Part shown: positions 18,744 through 28,463 of the stretch, one piece after another
Numbering within the stretch: position 1 is the first letter of the stretch
Layout of the letters: every line of letters begins with the position of its first letter
From: Pseudomonas bubulae
GTDB taxonomy: Bacteria; Pseudomonadota; Gammaproteobacteria; Pseudomonadales; Pseudomonadaceae
DNA: 64,000 nucleotides
Assembly: GCF_037023725.1 (NCBI RefSeq)
Contig: NZ_CP146077.1
Location: 382,001 to 446,000, forward strand
Direction: 5' to 3'
The notes under the pieces: generated by a model
Told to the model about the DNA's origin: nothing
The model's input: the letters and a program-made list of their open reading frames with translations, nothing else
The model's database searches: none
Position numbers and translations under genes: made by a program

Positions 18744-18817
18744 GGCGGCTGTACGCGGGAGGTCTTCGGACCTGCCGGGTTCCTATTGTCCCGGTTTCCA
18801 GCCTGCGTACAGCTGCC
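18744..18817 (+). ncRNA. Candidate structured leader RNA (three-way junction)
   Basis: A closing stem of 13 pairs is formed by 18744-18756 with 18805-18817; all positions pair, including one G-U. Inside it are two hairpins. The first is AGGTC-TTCG-GACCT at 18760-18773, with a very stable UUCG loop. The second is CCGGG/CCCGG at 18775-18779 with 18790-18794. It ends 54 bases before the DUF3077-type gene. From memory, similar blocks precede other DUF3077-type genes in pseudomonads. Whether it acts as RNA, as a regulator or as a mobile repeat is not known to me. Confidence 0.5.
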
Positions 18818-18871
18818 ACCTTCGCCTGGAAACGAAAGTGACAGCTCTTAATTACTTTAGGAGCGCGCTAA

Positions 18872-19135
18872 ATGGCTGATCATCCCCCAATCAAAACTCT
18901 CGGCACTGTCACCTTCGGCCCCTGCGGCCAAGACAACCACGAGCTGTTCCGCGTCAACCCCGACATACCGCTGCGCCAGGCGCTGGAGCAGGTGTCGGCG
19001 TTGCTTTATTGCGCAAAAAAACTGGCGCTGGATGCCGCGCTGGACAAGAACTGCGAGCGCCATGCCTGGGCTTCACATTACTTGTGCGACATGGGCAAGG
19101 CGGTAATAGATGATGTGTGTTTGCGGGAGTTTTGA
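18872..19135 (+). CDS. Small DUF3077/DUF6124-type protein
   Basis: An 87-residue protein of a Pseudomonas-specific family of unknown function. It opens MADHPPIKTLGTVTFG, followed by LFRVNPDIPLRQALEQVS and YCAKKLALDAAL, a helical pattern shared by the family. AGGAGCGCGCTAA precedes the ATG, a good ribosome-binding site. There are no membrane segments or signal peptide. The folded leader at 18744-18817 lies upstream and a long inverted repeat at 19170-19316 lies downstream. Confidence 0.75.
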   Translation: MADHPPIKTLGTVTFGPCGQDNHELFRVNPDIPLRQALEQVSALLYCAKKLALDAALDKNCERHAWASHYLCDMGKAVIDDVCLREF

Positions 19136-19169
19136 CGGGGCTTGTTGAGCACCGCAGTTGCAGTTATCC

Positions 19170-19316
19170 GTAGCAGCTGACGAGTGGAACGAGGCTGCGT
19201 TCGGTTGCGCAGCGACCGTAAAACCAGAGTTCCAAGTTTAACTGGCACACCACGGTGTTTGACTTTACGACGGCTTCGCCGCCGAACGCAGCCTCGTTCC
19301 ACTCGTCAGCTGCTAC
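19170..19316. repeat. Long inverted repeat with 35-base perfect arms
   Basis: Positions 19170-19204 and 19282-19316 are exact reverse complements, starting GTAGCAGCTGACGAG and ending CTCGTCAGCTGCTAC. The 77-base centre is itself partly symmetrical (CGACCGTAAAA against TTTACGACGG). It carries no open frame. It resembles a non-autonomous, REP-like element; a short relative is at 45798-45841. Confidence 0.8.
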
Positions 19317-19353
19317 GAATCTTCTCCAGCCCAGAGCCTGAACAGCTGGCGCC

Positions 19354-20652
19354 TTACAGCGCTTTCTCAAAGATCTTCGAGTTACGCTGGTAGTTGTACA
19401 GCGACGCCCGCGCCGCCGGCAGGCGCTCTACACCGCTAGGCTCAAACCCGCGCTCACGGAACCAGTGAGCAGTGCGCGTGGTTAACACGAACAAGGTTTT
19501 CAGCCCCTGGGCACGGGCGCGGTTTTCAATACGTTCGAGCAACTCATCGCCACGACGGCCATGACGGTACTCCGGGTTCACCGCCAGACACGCCAGCTCC
19601 CCCGCATCCGAATCGGCAATCTGGTACAGCGCCGCACAGGCGATGATCATGCCTTCGCGCTCCACCACACTGAACTGTTCGATCTCACGCTCCAGCACTT
19701 CACGCGAACGACGCACCAGGATCCCCTGCTCTTCCAGCGGGCTGATCAATTCAAGCAGGCCGCCGACGTCTTCAATCGCCGCCTCCCGCGTAACTTCAAA
19801 TTGTTCTTGCGCCACCAGCGTACCGCCACCGTTACGGGTGAACAGCTCGGTCAACAGCGCACCGTCTTCGGCATAACTGACGATATGGCTACGAGCCACG
19901 CCGCCACTGCAGGCCTCGGCGGCGGCTTCCAGCAATTCGGCCTGGTAGTCACTGCCCAGACGTTTCATATGCGCCGGCACCTGTTGTGGACGCAACTCAC
20001 GCACCAACCGCCCTTCGGCATCGAGCAAACCCGATTCAGCACCAAACAGCAGCAGTTTGTCCGCCGCCAGGTCGATGGCGGCACGGGTGGCGACGTCTTC
20101 ACAGGCCAAATTGAAAATCTCACCGGTGGGCGAGTAACCCAAGGGCGACAGCAGCACAATCGAACGCTCATCGAGCAGGCGGTTGATGCCCTTGCGGTCC
20201 ACCCGGCGCACTTCGCCGGTATGGTGAAAATCCACACCGTCGAGCACGCCGATCGGCCGCGCAGTGACCAGGTTGCCGCTGGCTACGCGCAGACGCGAAC
20301 CCTGCATCGGCGAAGACGCCATGTCCATCGACAAGCGCGCTTCAATCGCAATGCGCAGTTGCCCGACAGCATCGATCACGCATTCGAGCGTTGATGCATC
20401 GGTGACACGCATGCCCTTGTGGTAATACGGCACCAGGCCACGCGCCTCAAGGCGGCTGTCGATCTGCGGGCGCGAACCGTGGACCAGCACCAGACGCACA
20501 CCCAGGCTGTGCAACAGCACCAGGTCGTGGACGATATTGCCAAAGTTGGGGTGTGCCACACCGTCGCCAGGGAGCATGACAACAAAGGTGCAATCGCGGT
20601 GGGCATTGATGTAGGGAGACGCGTGACGCAGCCAGTTAACGTAATCGTGCAT
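19354..20652 (-). CDS. argA: N-acetylglutamate synthase
   Basis: A 432-residue classical ArgA, the first enzyme of arginine synthesis, transferring acetyl from acetyl-CoA to glutamate. It has an N-terminal amino-acid-kinase-like domain (VVMLPGDGVAHPNF, then LVLVHGSRPQID near 54) that binds arginine for feedback, and a C-terminal GNAT domain (ACLAVNPEYRHGRRGDELLE near 357). argE lies 133 bases upstream on the same strand, so both may be transcribed together. Confidence 0.96.
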   Translation of the reverse strand: MHDYVNWLRHASPYINAHRDCTFVVMLPGDGVAHPNFGNIVHDLVLLHSLGVRLVLVHGSRPQIDSRLEARGLVPYYHKGMRVTDASTLECVIDAVGQLRIAIEARLSMDMASSPMQGSRLRVASGNLVTARPIGVLDGVDFHHTGEVRRVDRKGINRLLDERSIVLLSPLGYSPTGEIFNLACEDVATRAAIDLAADKLLLFGAESGLLDAEGRLVRELRPQQVPAHMKRLGSDYQAELLEAAAEACSGGVARSHIVSYAEDGALLTELFTRNGGGTLVAQEQFEVTREAAIEDVGGLLELISPLEEQGILVRRSREVLEREIEQFSVVEREGMIIACAALYQIADSDAGELACLAVNPEYRHGRRGDELLERIENRARAQGLKTLFVLTTRTAHWFRERGFEPSGVERLPAARASLYNYQRNSKIFEKAL

Positions 20653-20785
20653 AACCAGAGCCTGTAGAAAATAAATCGCCTAAAAAGGGCTAGAACAGCA
20701 AACGCACAACGGGCTGATGGCTATCGTCGAAACATTGTTGGCAACACGCGGCTCTCCTTGTGGATAAATCGTATGGGTATCTTCA

Positions 20786-21928
20786 CTATTTCAGACAATA
20801 GTGTTCGATCAATTGAGTCAGTAGACGTACTGTCGGCTGCAAACGTGACATTTCCAGGTATTCCCCTGGTTGATGCGCACAGGCGATGTCACCCGGGCCC
20901 AATACCAGCGTTTCGCAACCAAGCTGCTGAAGATAAGGCGCTTCGGTGCCAAACGCTACTGCTTGCGCACGATGCCCGGTGAGGCGCTCAGCCACGCGCA
21001 CCAACTCGGCATCGGCATCCTGCTCGAAGGGCGGCACTCCGGCGGCAATGGGCGCGAAATCGATCTTCACCTGATGACGCTCGGCCAGGGGTTGCAGCTT
21101 GCTGCGGATAATGGCCCGCAGCGCATTCGGGTCCATGCCCGGCAGCGGGCGCAGGTCGAATTCCAGGGAACACTGCCCGCAAATCCGGTTGGGGTTGTCG
21201 CCGCCATGGATACAGCCAAAGTTAAGGGTCGGTTGCGGCACGCTGAACTGCGGATTGCGGTACTCATTGAGCCACTGCTGACGCAACCCCTTAAGTTCGC
21301 TGATCGCGTCGTGCATGGCCTCCAGCGCGCTGTGGCCCAGGCTTGGGTCGGATGAGTGACCGCTCTGCCCGAGGATCTCGATGCGCTCCATCATCACGCC
21401 CTTGTGCATGCGGATCGGCTTGAGCCCGGTCGGTTCACCAATCACCGCAGCACGGCCCAGCGGGCGACCAGCTTCGACCAGCGCCCTGGCCCCGGCCATC
21501 GAAGTTTCTTCGTCACAGGTGGCCAGAATCAGCAGTGGCTGCTTGAAGGGCTGATCGAGCAAAGGCCGCACTGCTTCGATCACCAGCGCAAAAAAGCCCT
21601 TCATATCGCAACTGCCAAGGCCAACCCAGCGGTTATCCACCTCTGTCAGCTTGAGCGGATCGGTCTGCCACAGCGCTTCATCGTAGGGCACGGTGTCGCT
21701 GTGCCCGGCCAGCACCAGCCCGCCGGGGCCACTGCCAAAACTGGCGAGCAAATTGAATTTGCCGGGGCTGACCTGCTGGATATCGCAGTTGAAACCCAAA
21801 TCGCCAAGCCAGCTGGCCAGCAAATCGATCACCCCGCGGTTGGACTGATCCAGTGTCGGCTGGGTGCAACTGACCGACGGTACGGCGATCAAGGCAGCGA
21901 ACTGCTCTTTCATGGAAGGTAAGGGCAT
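20786..21928 (-). CDS. argE: Acetylornithine deacetylase
   Basis: A 380-residue M20-family metallopeptidase that removes acetyl from N-acetylornithine. Zinc and catalytic motifs are GHSDTVPYD near residue 78, CDMKGFFA near 110, CDEETSMAG near 142 and GEPTGLKP near 167. The ATG at 21928 has AGGAAG seven bases upstream; the open frame extends 117 bases further but those residues are not family sequence. The gene lies upstream of argA and divergent from the CYTH-domain gene. Confidence 0.93.
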   Translation of the reverse strand: MPLPSMKEQFAALIAVPSVSCTQPTLDQSNRGVIDLLASWLGDLGFNCDIQQVSPGKFNLLASFGSGPGGLVLAGHSDTVPYDEALWQTDPLKLTEVDNRWVGLGSCDMKGFFALVIEAVRPLLDQPFKQPLLILATCDEETSMAGARALVEAGRPLGRAAVIGEPTGLKPIRMHKGVMMERIEILGQSGHSSDPSLGHSALEAMHDAISELKGLRQQWLNEYRNPQFSVPQPTLNFGCIHGGDNPNRICGQCSLEFDLRPLPGMDPNALRAIIRSKLQPLAERHQVKIDFAPIAAGVPPFEQDADAELVRVAERLTGHRAQAVAFGTEAPYLQQLGCETLVLGPGDIACAHQPGEYLEMSRLQPTVRLLTQLIEHYCLK

Positions 21929-22086
21929 GCGCTGACTTCCTGTAGGCGGGGCGAGGCCCATCATAGAGCTATCTGCGCCGCAGAATAAACCCTCGCGGCC
22001 CGCCGGGGCGGCGAGTCCTGTACACTGCACGGCCTTGGCAGCCACACTTTTTCCCGGCTGCGCAACCGTTCCTGGATTTTCCGGCC

Positions 22087-23475
22087 ATGCAAAAAGAAAC
22101 CGAAATCAAACTGCGCGTCAGCCGCGAAACCCTCGCCGCCTTGCGCGAGCACCCTTTGCTGAAAAAGCGCAACAAAAGTGGCTGGGAAAGCCGTGAGTTG
22201 TTGAACCAGTACTTCGATACACCTGAGCGCGACCTGGCCAAGGCCAAGGTTGCCCTGCGCCTGCGCCGTGATGGCGAAGACGTGATCCAGACCCTCAAGA
22301 CCCGCGGCGAAAGCGTTGCTGGCCTGTCCGTACGCAACGAGTACGACTGGAACCTGCCCAAAGCCAAGCTCGATATCAAGAAGCTCGACGGCGAATGCTG
22401 GCCACAAGAGCTGGCCGAGCTGGACAAAAAAACTCTCAAGCCCATTTTCACCACGGATTTCGTACGCGAACGTGCTGAAATTTCCTGGGGCCGTGGCAAA
22501 GCCAAAGTGGTCATCGAAGCCGCTCTGGACCTGGGCCATGTGATTGCCGGCAAGCAGAAGGAAGAAATCTGCGAGCTGGAGCTCGAACTGCGCGAAGGCG
22601 AGCCGTCTGCCCTGCTGGAACTGGCCGCCGAACTGGCCGAGAAGCTGGCCCTGATGCCGTGTGATATCAGCAAGGCCGAGCGCGGCTATCGCCTGTTCGA
22701 CGCCAACAGCTACGCCGTCACCCTGCCAGCCCCGGTGCTGGCGCCAGAAACACCCCTGGACGATGCCTTCGCCGCCCTGGCCTGGCACTTGCTGGGCAAT
22801 AGCCAGCGCCTGGCCGAGCAGTATCGCTTCAATGGCCACTGGCGTTTGCTGCAAGACTGGGTTCAGCAATTGATCGACCTGCGTGCACTGGTCAGCAGCC
22901 TGGGTCAAGCCGCACCACGTCAGTCCACCAGCGCCTTGCGCGCTGCGCTGGACGCCCTGCTGGAAGACTGGCGCCCGCTGGTGCAGATCGGTCAGGACGA
23001 CGAAGATGTGCGCAAAGCCGCACCGGAGCAGTTCCTCGAGGAACTGGAAGACCCGCGCTGGGGCCAGTTCTCCCTGAACACTTCGCGCTGGTTGATGGAG
23101 CGCAGCTGGACTGTGGACCGTGGCACCACCCGGGGCAACCGCCAGGGCGCTGCGCAGCTGCAAAGCTGGTTGCCACGGTTGTTGTCGGACGAAGCGATTG
23201 CCTTGCGTCTGAACCGCTACCAGCAGCAACCCGAAGACCTGGCCGAGCAACTGCCGCGCATCGAGCGTATTCAGGCCTGGCTGCGTCTGGCGCGTAACGT
23301 GCTGGAAATCCCGGAACTGGACCGTCTGTACGGCGAGATGAACAAGCTGCAGGAACTGGCCAACCTGCCGATTTCTGAAGACGCCGAGAGCAACGACGAA
23401 CTGCTCAACGCCCGCAAGCAGCAAGCCATCGCCGTGTACCAGAACCGCGCCTGGAAGACCCTGCTGCGCGCTTAA
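22087..23475 (+). CDS. CYTH-CHAD inorganic triphosphatase (YgiF type)
   Basis: A 462-residue protein. The N-terminal CYTH domain opens with the signature KETEIKLRV (ExExK) and has the Arg/Lys-rich strands KVALRLRRDGEDVIQTLKTR. The C-terminal half (from about residue 220) is helical and resembles a CHAD domain with few of the usual histidines. E. coli YgiF hydrolyses inorganic triphosphate. The gene stands alone. Confidence 0.88.
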   Translation: MQKETEIKLRVSRETLAALREHPLLKKRNKSGWESRELLNQYFDTPERDLAKAKVALRLRRDGEDVIQTLKTRGESVAGLSVRNEYDWNLPKAKLDIKKLDGECWPQELAELDKKTLKPIFTTDFVRERAEISWGRGKAKVVIEAALDLGHVIAGKQKEEICELELELREGEPSALLELAAELAEKLALMPCDISKAERGYRLFDANSYAVTLPAPVLAPETPLDDAFAALAWHLLGNSQRLAEQYRFNGHWRLLQDWVQQLIDLRALVSSLGQAAPRQSTSALRAALDALLEDWRPLVQIGQDDEDVRKAAPEQFLEELEDPRWGQFSLNTSRWLMERSWTVDRGTTRGNRQGAAQLQSWLPRLLSDEAIALRLNRYQQQPEDLAEQLPRIERIQAWLRLARNVLEIPELDRLYGEMNKLQELANLPISEDAESNDELLNARKQQAIAVYQNRAWKTLLRA

Positions 23476-23521
23476 GCGCCCGGCCTGTGTCCCTCAGCGC
23501 CTGCTGAGGGACATTCCTGCC

Positions 23522-24091
23522 TTACTTCGTGCCCTTGGGCATGTCCGCATCTGGCGTGCGCCAGATCAAGCGTGTGGTGTCATAGCCCTGCTGCTGGGCC
23601 TTGCTGAGCAACTCATCACGGGTTTGCTGATCAACCTGCGGTTTACGCGACAGCAACCACAAGTATTTACGATCGGGATTGCCTACCAGCGCCGTGCTGT
23701 AGTTGTCGCCCAGGTACAACACCCAGTAATCGCCCTTGGTCACACCCGGCAAAAGGGTCGATACCCAATTGTCGAACTCGACCCACAGCTTGTCGGTCTT
23801 GCCCTCCACTTGCGGCGTTGCCGTGCCCCTGGCCTCCTCCCACTTGCCCTCTGCGGTGCGGCAACGGTTCAACACCGCCACGTCCCCATCGGGCTTCAAG
23901 CTGTAATGGGCTTCGGACTGCGCGCAATTGCGCTGAAAGAACATCGGCAACCGCGCCAATTCATACCAGGTGCCCTGATAGCGCTTGAGGTCGACACTGG
24001 AGACGGTGTTGGGCGCCAGCGAATCGCTGCTGGAACTTGCACACCCGCCCAATAACAGCGCAGCCCCGAGACTGACTAAAAGACGTTTCAT
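23522..24091 (-). CDS. blc: Outer-membrane lipocalin (Blc type)
   Basis: A 189-residue lipoprotein. A signal peptide with lipobox LLGGC places the lipid-bearing Cys at residue 17. The lipocalin signature is GTWYELARLP near residue 45, and LWLLSRKPQ near 144 is the last strand motif. Bacterial lipocalins bind fatty acids or lysophospholipids at the outer membrane. The next gene upstream, 21 bases away, encodes another small lipoprotein, so they form a likely two-gene operon. Confidence 0.9.
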   Translation of the reverse strand: MKRLLVSLGAALLLGGCASSSSDSLAPNTVSSVDLKRYQGTWYELARLPMFFQRNCAQSEAHYSLKPDGDVAVLNRCRTAEGKWEEARGTATPQVEGKTDKLWVEFDNWVSTLLPGVTKGDYWVLYLGDNYSTALVGNPDRKYLWLLSRKPQVDQQTRDELLSKAQQQGYDTTRLIWRTPDADMPKGTK

Positions 24092-24112
24092 CGTAAACGC
24101 TCCTGATCGGTC

Positions 24113-24367
24113 TTACTTCAAACCCTGGCCAGAGAAAATCAGCACTTTGTCGCCTGCGTACTGCACGCTGATAAAGCTCTTCTGATCGCCCCAGGTGCAG
24201 CTCGACATGCCCAGCGCGCCGGAGCAATCGGTCGGGGTGCCCAGCAACTGCTCGACTTCGGCCTTGGTCATGCCGGTCGACAGTTTCGAGTAGTTTTGCT
24301 GATTGATTTTGCTGCACGCGGCCAGCAAGACACAGAACGACAACAACGCCAGAGAACGCAACTTCAT
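24113..24367 (-). CDS. Small BamE-like lipoprotein (DUF3862 type)
   Basis: An 84-residue lipoprotein with lipobox LLAAC (Cys18). The mature part holds YSKLSTGMTKAEVEQLLGTP, the alpha-alpha start typical of the SmpA/OmlA/BamE and DUF3862 folds, then a disulphide-capable pair in DCSGALGMSSCTW. AGGAGCTTTCC precedes the ATG. Its role is unknown. It lies 21 bases upstream of the lipocalin gene. Confidence 0.8.
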   Translation of the reverse strand: MKLRSLALLSFCVLLAACSKINQQNYSKLSTGMTKAEVEQLLGTPTDCSGALGMSSCTWGDQKSFISVQYAGDKVLIFSGQGLK

Positions 24368-24480
24368 GGAAAGCTCCTGAGAAAGAAAGTCGGCAGTGCC
24401 GCTTGATCCAAGCTTAGAAGAGAAAAGCGCAGGCTGGTTCCCGCAGGACGCAGGGATTTATTTCAGGAGGGATAACAACA

Positions 24481-24565
24481 GTGGGAACGGGCTTGCTTGC
24501 GATACAGGCAACCCGGTATGCCTGACATACCGGGTCGATGCTATCGCGAGCAAGCCCGCTCCCAC
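24481..24565. repeat. REP pair
   Basis: GTGGGAACGGGCTTGCTTGC and facing GCGAGCAAGCCCGCTCCCAC, next to the end of fbp. The left unit has two changes from the consensus. Confidence 0.88.
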
Positions 24566-24571
24566 AGGGGC

Positions 24572-25582
24572 TTACGCTTTGTGGTAAGCGGTGATGCGTG
24601 CGACTTCTTCTTTCGAGCCCAGGTACACGGCTACACGCTGGTGCAGGCCTTCTGGCTGGATGTCGAGAATGCGCTGATGGCCATCAGTCGATGCGCCGCC
24701 AGCCTGTTCCACCAGGAACGACATCGGGTTGGCTTCGTACATCAAACGCAATTTGCCCGGCTTGGACGGCTCACGGCTGTCGCGCGGGTACATGAACAGA
24801 CCACCGCGGGTCAGGATACGGTGCACGTCGGCAACCATGGCGGCAATCCAGCGCATGTTGAAATTCTTTTTCAACGGACCTTCTTCACCTGCCAGCAGTT
24901 CGTCAACGTAGCGCTGTACCGGGGCTTCCCAGTGACGCTGGTTGGACATGTTGATGGCAAATTCCTGGGTAGCGTCAGGAATGGTGATGTCTTCGTGGGT
25001 CAGTACGAAGCTGCCCATTTCGCGGTCCAGGGTAAAGCCTTTGACGCCGTCGCCCAGGGTCAGAACCAGCATGGTCTGCGGGCCGTAGATGGCGTAACCG
25101 GCAGCGACTTGCTGAGTGCCTGGCTGCAGGAAGGCCTTTTCATTCAAAGGTTCGTTCTGGGTCAGGTATTCGTTCGGGCAACGCAGTACCGAGAAGATAG
25201 TGCCAACTGGTGCGTTGATGTCGATGTTCGACGAGCCGTCCAGCGGGTCGAATACCAGCAGGTACGCGCCTTTCGGGTATTTGCCCGGGATCTGGTAGGC
25301 ATTGTCCATTTCTTCGGACGCCATGCCGGCCAGGTGACCGCCCCATTCGTTGGCTTCAAGCAGGATCTCGTTGGAGATCACATCGAGCTTCTTCTGCACT
25401 TCACCTTGCACGTTTTCGGTGCCCATGCTGCCCAGAACACCACCCAGGGCGCCTTTGGATACGGCGTGGCTGATCTCTTTGCAAGCACGCGCCACCACTT
25501 CGATGAGGAAACGCAAATCAGCAGGCGTGTTGTTGCTGCGGGTCTGCTCGATCAAATAGCGACTCAGGGTAACGCGGGACAT
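24572..25582 (-). CDS. fbp: Fructose-1,6-bisphosphatase class 1
   Basis: A 336-residue enzyme that removes the 1-phosphate of fructose-1,6-bisphosphate in gluconeogenesis. Motifs are [13 protein letters not shown] near residue 115 (metal site) and the substrate loop around [20 protein letters not shown] near 265. The ATG at 25582 has GGAG six bases upstream; the open frame extends 150 bases up into a REP-like palindrome that is not family sequence. The stop lies just before the REP pair. Confidence 0.96.
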   Translation of the reverse strand: MSRVTLSRYLIEQTRSNNTPADLRFLIEVVARACKEISHAVSKGALGGVLGSMGTENVQGEVQKKLDVISNEILLEANEWGGHLAGMASEEMDNAYQIPGKYPKGAYLLVFDPLDGSSNIDINAPVGTIFSVLRCPNEYLTQNEPLNEKAFLQPGTQQVAAGYAIYGPQTMLVLTLGDGVKGFTLDREMGSFVLTHEDITIPDATQEFAINMSNQRHWEAPVQRYVDELLAGEEGPLKKNFNMRWIAAMVADVHRILTRGGLFMYPRDSREPSKPGKLRLMYEANPMSFLVEQAGGASTDGHQRILDIQPEGLHQRVAVYLGSKEEVARITAYHKA

Positions 25583-25705
25583 GTAAGGCTCCGAACAAGG
25601 GGGAGGGGGCGAAAAACCCGCGCAGTTTAGCGCGTGTTGCCGTGCAAATCTTCTAATCAGACTCAGAACTGGCCGAACGGGTTCCAAAACAGCCACCAGA
25701 GACCC

Positions 25706-25733
25706 TGTGGGAGCAGGCTTGCTCGCTCCCACA
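25706..25733. repeat. Single REP palindrome
   Basis: TGTGGGAGC, AGGCTTGCTC, GCTCCCACA: a compact unit between fbp and glgP. Confidence 0.75.
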
Positions 25734-25747
25734 GCGCGTGAAACTTC

Positions 25748-28195
25748 CTACAACGCTTTCCAGATCTCGGTCGCGTATTCGCGAATGGTCCGGTCCGATG
25801 AGAACCAGCCCATGCGTGCCGTGTTCAACACGGATTTGCGCCACCACTCTTCCCTGTCGTGCCACAGGTGCTCCACGCGCATCTGGGCATCCCAGTAGGC
25901 ATCGAAGTCGGCACACACCAGGAACCGGTCATATTCGATCAGCGAATCCACCAGGCCGGTGTATCGCGCAGGGTCGTCGTGGGAGAACACCCCGCCACGA
26001 ATCGCCTGCAACACGTCATTGAGCCTGTGTGAGGCCGCGACATCCGGTGCTGCATGGAACTCGCCATTGCGCTTGCGCGCTTCGACCTGCTGCGAGCTCA
26101 GACCAAAGATAAACATATTGTCGGCACCCACCCGCTCGCACATTTCGACGTTGGCGCCATCCATTGTGCCAATGGTCAGCGCGCCGTTAAGGCCGAACTT
26201 CATGTTGCTGGTGCCCGACGCTTCGTAGCCTGCCGTGGAGATCTGTTCGGACAAGTCAGCCGCCGGAATGATGCTTTCGGCCAGGCTGACGTTGTAGTTG
26301 GGGATAAACACCACCTTGAGCAGACCGCGTACGGTGGGATCGTTGTTGACGGTACGGGCGATGTCATTGGCCAGTTTGATGATGAGTTTGGCCTGTTCAT
26401 AACTGGCCGCCGACTTGCCGGCAAAAATCTTCACCCGTGGCACCCATTGGTTGCCCGGCTCGGCCCGAATGGCCTGATACAGCGCTACGGTGTGCATCAG
26501 GTTGAGCAGTTGGCGCTTGTACTCGTGAATCCGTTTGACCTGCACATCGAACAGGGCTTCAGGGTTGACCACGACCCCCAGGCGCTCATAAATCAGCGCC
26601 GCCAGGGTGCATTTGCTTTGCAGGCGCTGTTCGGCGAAGCGTTTGCGAAAATCGGAGCGCTCGGCAAAAGGCTCCAGCCTGATCAGTTTGTGTTCGGTTT
26701 CATCAAGCACATCCGGGCCCAGCACATCCACCAGCATGGCGGTCAATGGCGGGTTGGCCTGGAACAGCCAGCGGCGGAAGGTCACGCCGTTGGTTTTGTT
26801 GTTGATGCGCTCCGGGTAGAGCTTGTGCAACTCGGCGAACACGGTGCTGCGCATCAATTGCGTATGCAGCCCGGAAACGCCATTGACGCTGTGGGAACCG
26901 AGAAATGCCAGGTTGCCCATGCGTACCCGGCGGCCGTGGTCTTCCTCGATCAGCGAAACGGCACGCAACACGTCAAAATCATGAATGCCCTTGGCCCGCA
27001 GCGCATCGATATGGTGTGCGTTAATCAGGTAGATGATCTGCATATGGCGCGGCAACAGCCGCTCCATCAAGCCCACAGGCCAGGTTTCCAGCGCTTCCGG
27101 AAGCAACGTGTGGTTGGTATAGGACAAGGTGTCGACGGTGACCTGCCACGCCGCATGCCATTCAATGCCGTGCTCATCAACCAGGATACGCATCAGCTCG
27201 GCCACGGCGATCGAGGGGTGGGTGTCGTTGAGCTGGATCGACACATGCTCGGCCAGGTTCAGCAGCGTCTCATGGACGTGCAGATGGCGGCGCAGCAGGT
27301 CTTGCAACGAGGCCGAGACAAAGAAGAATTCCTGGCGCAGACGCAGCTCCTGGCCAGCCTCGTTGCTGTCAGCCGGGTACAGCACGCGGGAGATGCTCTC
27401 GGCCCGTACCACTTCGGCCACCGCCCCCAAATGATCGCCTGCGTTGAAGCGGCCCAGGTTCAGATCGTGCAGGGCCCTCGCCCGCCACAGACGCAGGGTG
27501 TTGACGCTGGCCCCGCGCCAGCCCACAACAGGCGTGTCATAGGCAATAGCCCGCACCGTCTCGCCCGGCCACCAGATCTGCCGCAGCTGGCCTTGTTCAT
27601 CCTGTTTGGTTTCAACCGAACCGCCAAAACCCACCGAGTACAGCACTTCAGCACGCTCGAACTCCCACGGGTTGCCGAAATCCAGCCAGTTCTCGGTTTG
27701 TTCCTGCTGCCAGCCATCGACAATGCTCTGGCGAAACAGCCCGTGCTCATAGCGGATGCCATAGCCGTGGGCGGCAATGCCCAGGGTCGACATGCTTTCC
27801 ATAAAGCACGCCGCCAGCCGACCCAGGCCACCATTACCAAGGGCCGCGTCCGGCTCCAGGACACGGATGCGCTCCAGATCCACGCCTAGCTCGCCCAGTG
27901 CCTCACGCGCCACCTCCAGCAACCCCAGGTTGCTCAGGCTGTCGTACAGCAGGCGACCGATCAGAAACTCCAGCGACAGGTAGTACACCCGTTTCTGGTC
28001 CTTGCGATAAATCTGCCGGGTGCTGTCCATCCAGTGCTCGACCATATGGTCGCGGGCGGCCAGGGCTATGGCCTCAAACCAGTCATGGTCAAACGCGTGT
28101 TCCGGGTCCTTACCCACCGCGTAAGTCAGCTTGGCTACTACAGCGGCACGGAAAGCCGCCACCTGTGCGTCACGAACAAGCGGTTCTTGGGGCAT
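25748..28195 (-). CDS. glgP: Glycogen/starch/alpha-glucan phosphorylase
   Basis: An 815-residue GT35 phosphorylase, releasing glucose-1-phosphate from alpha-1,4-glucans with pyridoxal phosphate. The cofactor lysine lies in EASGTSNMKFGLNGALTIGT, with DGANVEM just after. The full length matches the family. No other glycogen genes are near; fbp follows 165 bases downstream on the same strand with the REP palindrome between. Confidence 0.96.
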   Translation of the reverse strand: MPQEPLVRDAQVAAFRAAVVAKLTYAVGKDPEHAFDHDWFEAIALAARDHMVEHWMDSTRQIYRKDQKRVYYLSLEFLIGRLLYDSLSNLGLLEVAREALGELGVDLERIRVLEPDAALGNGGLGRLAACFMESMSTLGIAAHGYGIRYEHGLFRQSIVDGWQQEQTENWLDFGNPWEFERAEVLYSVGFGGSVETKQDEQGQLRQIWWPGETVRAIAYDTPVVGWRGASVNTLRLWRARALHDLNLGRFNAGDHLGAVAEVVRAESISRVLYPADSNEAGQELRLRQEFFFVSASLQDLLRRHLHVHETLLNLAEHVSIQLNDTHPSIAVAELMRILVDEHGIEWHAAWQVTVDTLSYTNHTLLPEALETWPVGLMERLLPRHMQIIYLINAHHIDALRAKGIHDFDVLRAVSLIEEDHGRRVRMGNLAFLGSHSVNGVSGLHTQLMRSTVFAELHKLYPERINNKTNGVTFRRWLFQANPPLTAMLVDVLGPDVLDETEHKLIRLEPFAERSDFRKRFAEQRLQSKCTLAALIYERLGVVVNPEALFDVQVKRIHEYKRQLLNLMHTVALYQAIRAEPGNQWVPRVKIFAGKSAASYEQAKLIIKLANDIARTVNNDPTVRGLLKVVFIPNYNVSLAESIIPAADLSEQISTAGYEASGTSNMKFGLNGALTIGTMDGANVEMCERVGADNMFIFGLSSQQVEARKRNGEFHAAPDVAASHRLNDVLQAIRGGVFSHDDPARYTGLVDSLIEYDRFLVCADFDAYWDAQMRVEHLWHDREEWWRKSVLNTARMGWFSSDRTIREYATEIWKAL

Positions 28196-28463
28196 CGATA
28201 CAACCTCAATCGAGATGGGGCGATTTGAAGAGCGAGTGGTGTCAGCCTAGACGCTTCAACAGAAACCAAGTGCTTTGATTCGGGCTTTTTTCGGCGATTA
28301 TTTAAAAAAAGCTGACAAAGTGAATGCCGCCCCAAAACGAGGCACATTCGCAGTTGAACGCTTTAAAACATGGCTCTGATCGAAAAACCGGCAAATGGTT
28401 GTTCACTCCTTCAGCAACCCCGGTATGATCGCGCGCCCTGATGCACGCTGGAATACAAGTCTG

